Origin: Paenibacillus algorifonticola
GTDB lineage: Bacteria > Bacillota > Bacilli > Paenibacillales > Paenibacillaceae
Reading direction: 5' to 3'
Assembly (NCBI RefSeq): GCF_000971975.1
Contig: NZ_LAQO01000038.1
Span: 1 to 64,000, forward strand
Length of the DNA: 64,000 bases
Under the pieces are notes generated by a model, which was not told where the DNA came from, searched no databases, and saw nothing but the letters and a program-made list of their open reading frames with translations. Positions 63,144 through 64,000 of the stretch are shown one piece after another (position 1 is the first letter of the stretch; the number at the start of each line of letters is the position of its first letter). Made by a program: the position numbers and the translations under genes.

Positions 63144-64000
63144 TTATACTTTATTTTCCAGGCTGCTGCCTGTCGTAATTGCTGCTTCCTGAAAATTTTC
63201 CACCGAAGCGGTTTTCCCATAAAAACGGGGCGTATGTGCCGTCAGGCCTTCACGCGTGTAAAATGGATCGTTCTCAGCAAGCGGAAAGACAACCTTCTCT
63301 CCTGTGCTTGCCGACTTGTAAATGCCCGTAATGAACTCCAGCGTGCTGCGTCCGCTGATGCCATCAACGAGAACGGGGGCCCCCGTCTCGATTGCGGTGA
63401 GCACATTATCAATCTGGCCCTCATGGCCAATATACTTCACTTCCGGCAGGCTGTCATACAACTCCTGAAGCTGCTGCTCCAGCCCCTCATTCGGGGTCGG
63501 GAAGCCATTCGGGCTCGAGAGCGACGCTTTTATTTTCCACGGCGCGGATACGCGGGCTTGCTTGCCTTGAAAAATCAGCTGCTGCTCCTCTCCATGATGC
63601 ACGACTGAGCTGGTCACAATGCCGAGCGCCCCTTGCGGGAAGCGCAGCATCGCCATCGACAGGTCCTCGACTTCCGCATTATCATGCGATGTATTTGTCA
63701 TAAATGCTTGCAACTCGCTCGGCTGCCCCATCATCCACAGCAGCGCATCAATATGGTGCACCGCATGGTTCAGCGTACAGCCGCCGCCTTCTTTCTCCCA
63801 AGTGCCTCGCCACCACAAATCGTAATAACAATGCCCCCGCCACCAGAAGGAATCAACCTGGGCATGGACGATAGGCCCCATCAGACCGCTATCTACCACC
63901 GATTTCAGCTTCATCATCGGCGTTTTAAAGCGATTTTGCGCAACAATGGAAAGGATTTTCCCGCTGCGGCGGGCCGCTTCATTCATTTGGTCGCATTCCT
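63144..64000 (-). CDS. Gfo/Idh/MocA-family oxidoreductase, C-terminal part
   Basis: About 285 codons are in the window; the frame is open past the right edge (ECDQ before the first Met seen), so the N-terminal Rossmann NAD(P)-binding domain lies outside. The visible part begins near the end of that domain (SIVAQNRFKTPMMKLK) and contains the family's GGGCTLNHAVHHIDALLWMM, with the catalytic-type His residues, and GQIDNVLTAIETGAPVLVDG. It probably oxidises or epimerises a sugar, inositol or related compound. Confidence 0.87.
   Translation of the reverse strand, partial: ECDQMNEAARRSGKILSIVAQNRFKTPMMKLKSVVDSGLMGPIVHAQVDSFWWRGHCYYDLWWRGTWEKEGGGCTLNHAVHHIDALLWMMGQPSELQAFMTNTSHDNAEVEDLSMAMLRFPQGALGIVTSSVVHHGEEQQLIFQGKQARVSAPWKIKASLSSPNGFPTPNEGLEQQLQELYDSLPEVKYIGHEGQIDNVLTAIETGAPVLVDGISGRSTLEFITGIYKSASTGEKVVFPLAENDPFYTREGLTAHTPRFYGKTASVENFQEAAITTGSSLENKV

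Overview
The window looks like a chromosomal segment of a spore-forming, Gram-positive Firmicute, most likely a Paenibacillus. The grounds are the codon and base use (roughly 50% GC with AT-rich intergenic stretches), strong AGGAGG-type ribosome binding sites, many ABC sugar and peptide importers with AraC-type regulators, an SLH-anchored surface protein, and a spore-coat polysaccharide/CotS locus with the gene content of the Bacillus ytdA-ytcABC-cotS region. I found no rRNA, tRNA or CRISPR array. The genus is an inference from style, not from a search.

Layout. 1-720: end of a non-coding repeat element and a broken small membrane ORF. 0.7-3 kb: aldo/keto reductase and HxlR regulator, divergent from an atypical SDR. 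3.2-5.5 kb: APS kinase, sulfotransferase and HAD phosphatase. 5.6-8 kb: glutamate dehydrogenase and diaminopimelate dehydrogenase operon. 8.4-12.2 kb: two-component system divergent from an M23 lipoprotein, with paired 11-bp-spaced direct repeats between them. 12.3-14.6 kb: GNAT and ABC exporter. 14.6-16.4 kb: AT-rich island with an odd GNAT protein and a 545-bp element bounded by 20-bp inverted repeats, the second copy of the element at the window start. 16.4-18.9 kb: ABC-2 exporter. 19.5-26 kb: oligopeptide-type ABC importer whose binding protein appears circularly permuted and whose permeases have unusual N-terminal regions. 26.2-28.7 kb: AraC regulator and cytoplasmic alpha-fucosidase.

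28.8-34.9 kb: a Gly/Thr pentapeptide-repeat protein behind a sigma-K-like promoter, then GalU, UDP-glucose dehydrogenase, epimerase, glycosyltransferase and a CotS-family protein, read together as a spore-surface glycan locus. 35-40.8 kb: a decayed DUF3885 gene, a hypothetical gene, secreted alkaline phosphatase and an SLH surface protein. 41-52.2 kb: PucR regulator convergent with a complete reductive pyrimidine degradation operon (PreT/PreA, dihydropyrimidinase, two unrelated carbamoyl-amide hydrolases, aminotransferase), whose upstream ABC importer has been destroyed by frameshifts and an internal deletion. 52.4-53.8 kb: a low-GC two-gene unit (HTH protein and a TumE-like small protein) with three phased 11-bp repeats upstream of its promoter. 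54-60.4 kb: GH43 glycosidase, sugar importer and AraC regulator. 60.4-64 kb: SDR, aminoglycoside nucleotidyltransferase-like gene, GNAT and the C-terminal part of a Gfo/Idh/MocA oxidoreductase that runs off the window.

The most unusual observation is the rearranged oligopeptide importer at 19.5-24.1 kb. Next are the HTH/TumE-like pair, the two-copy inverted-repeat element, the repeat protein beside the spore glycan genes, and the half-dead pyrimidine operon.
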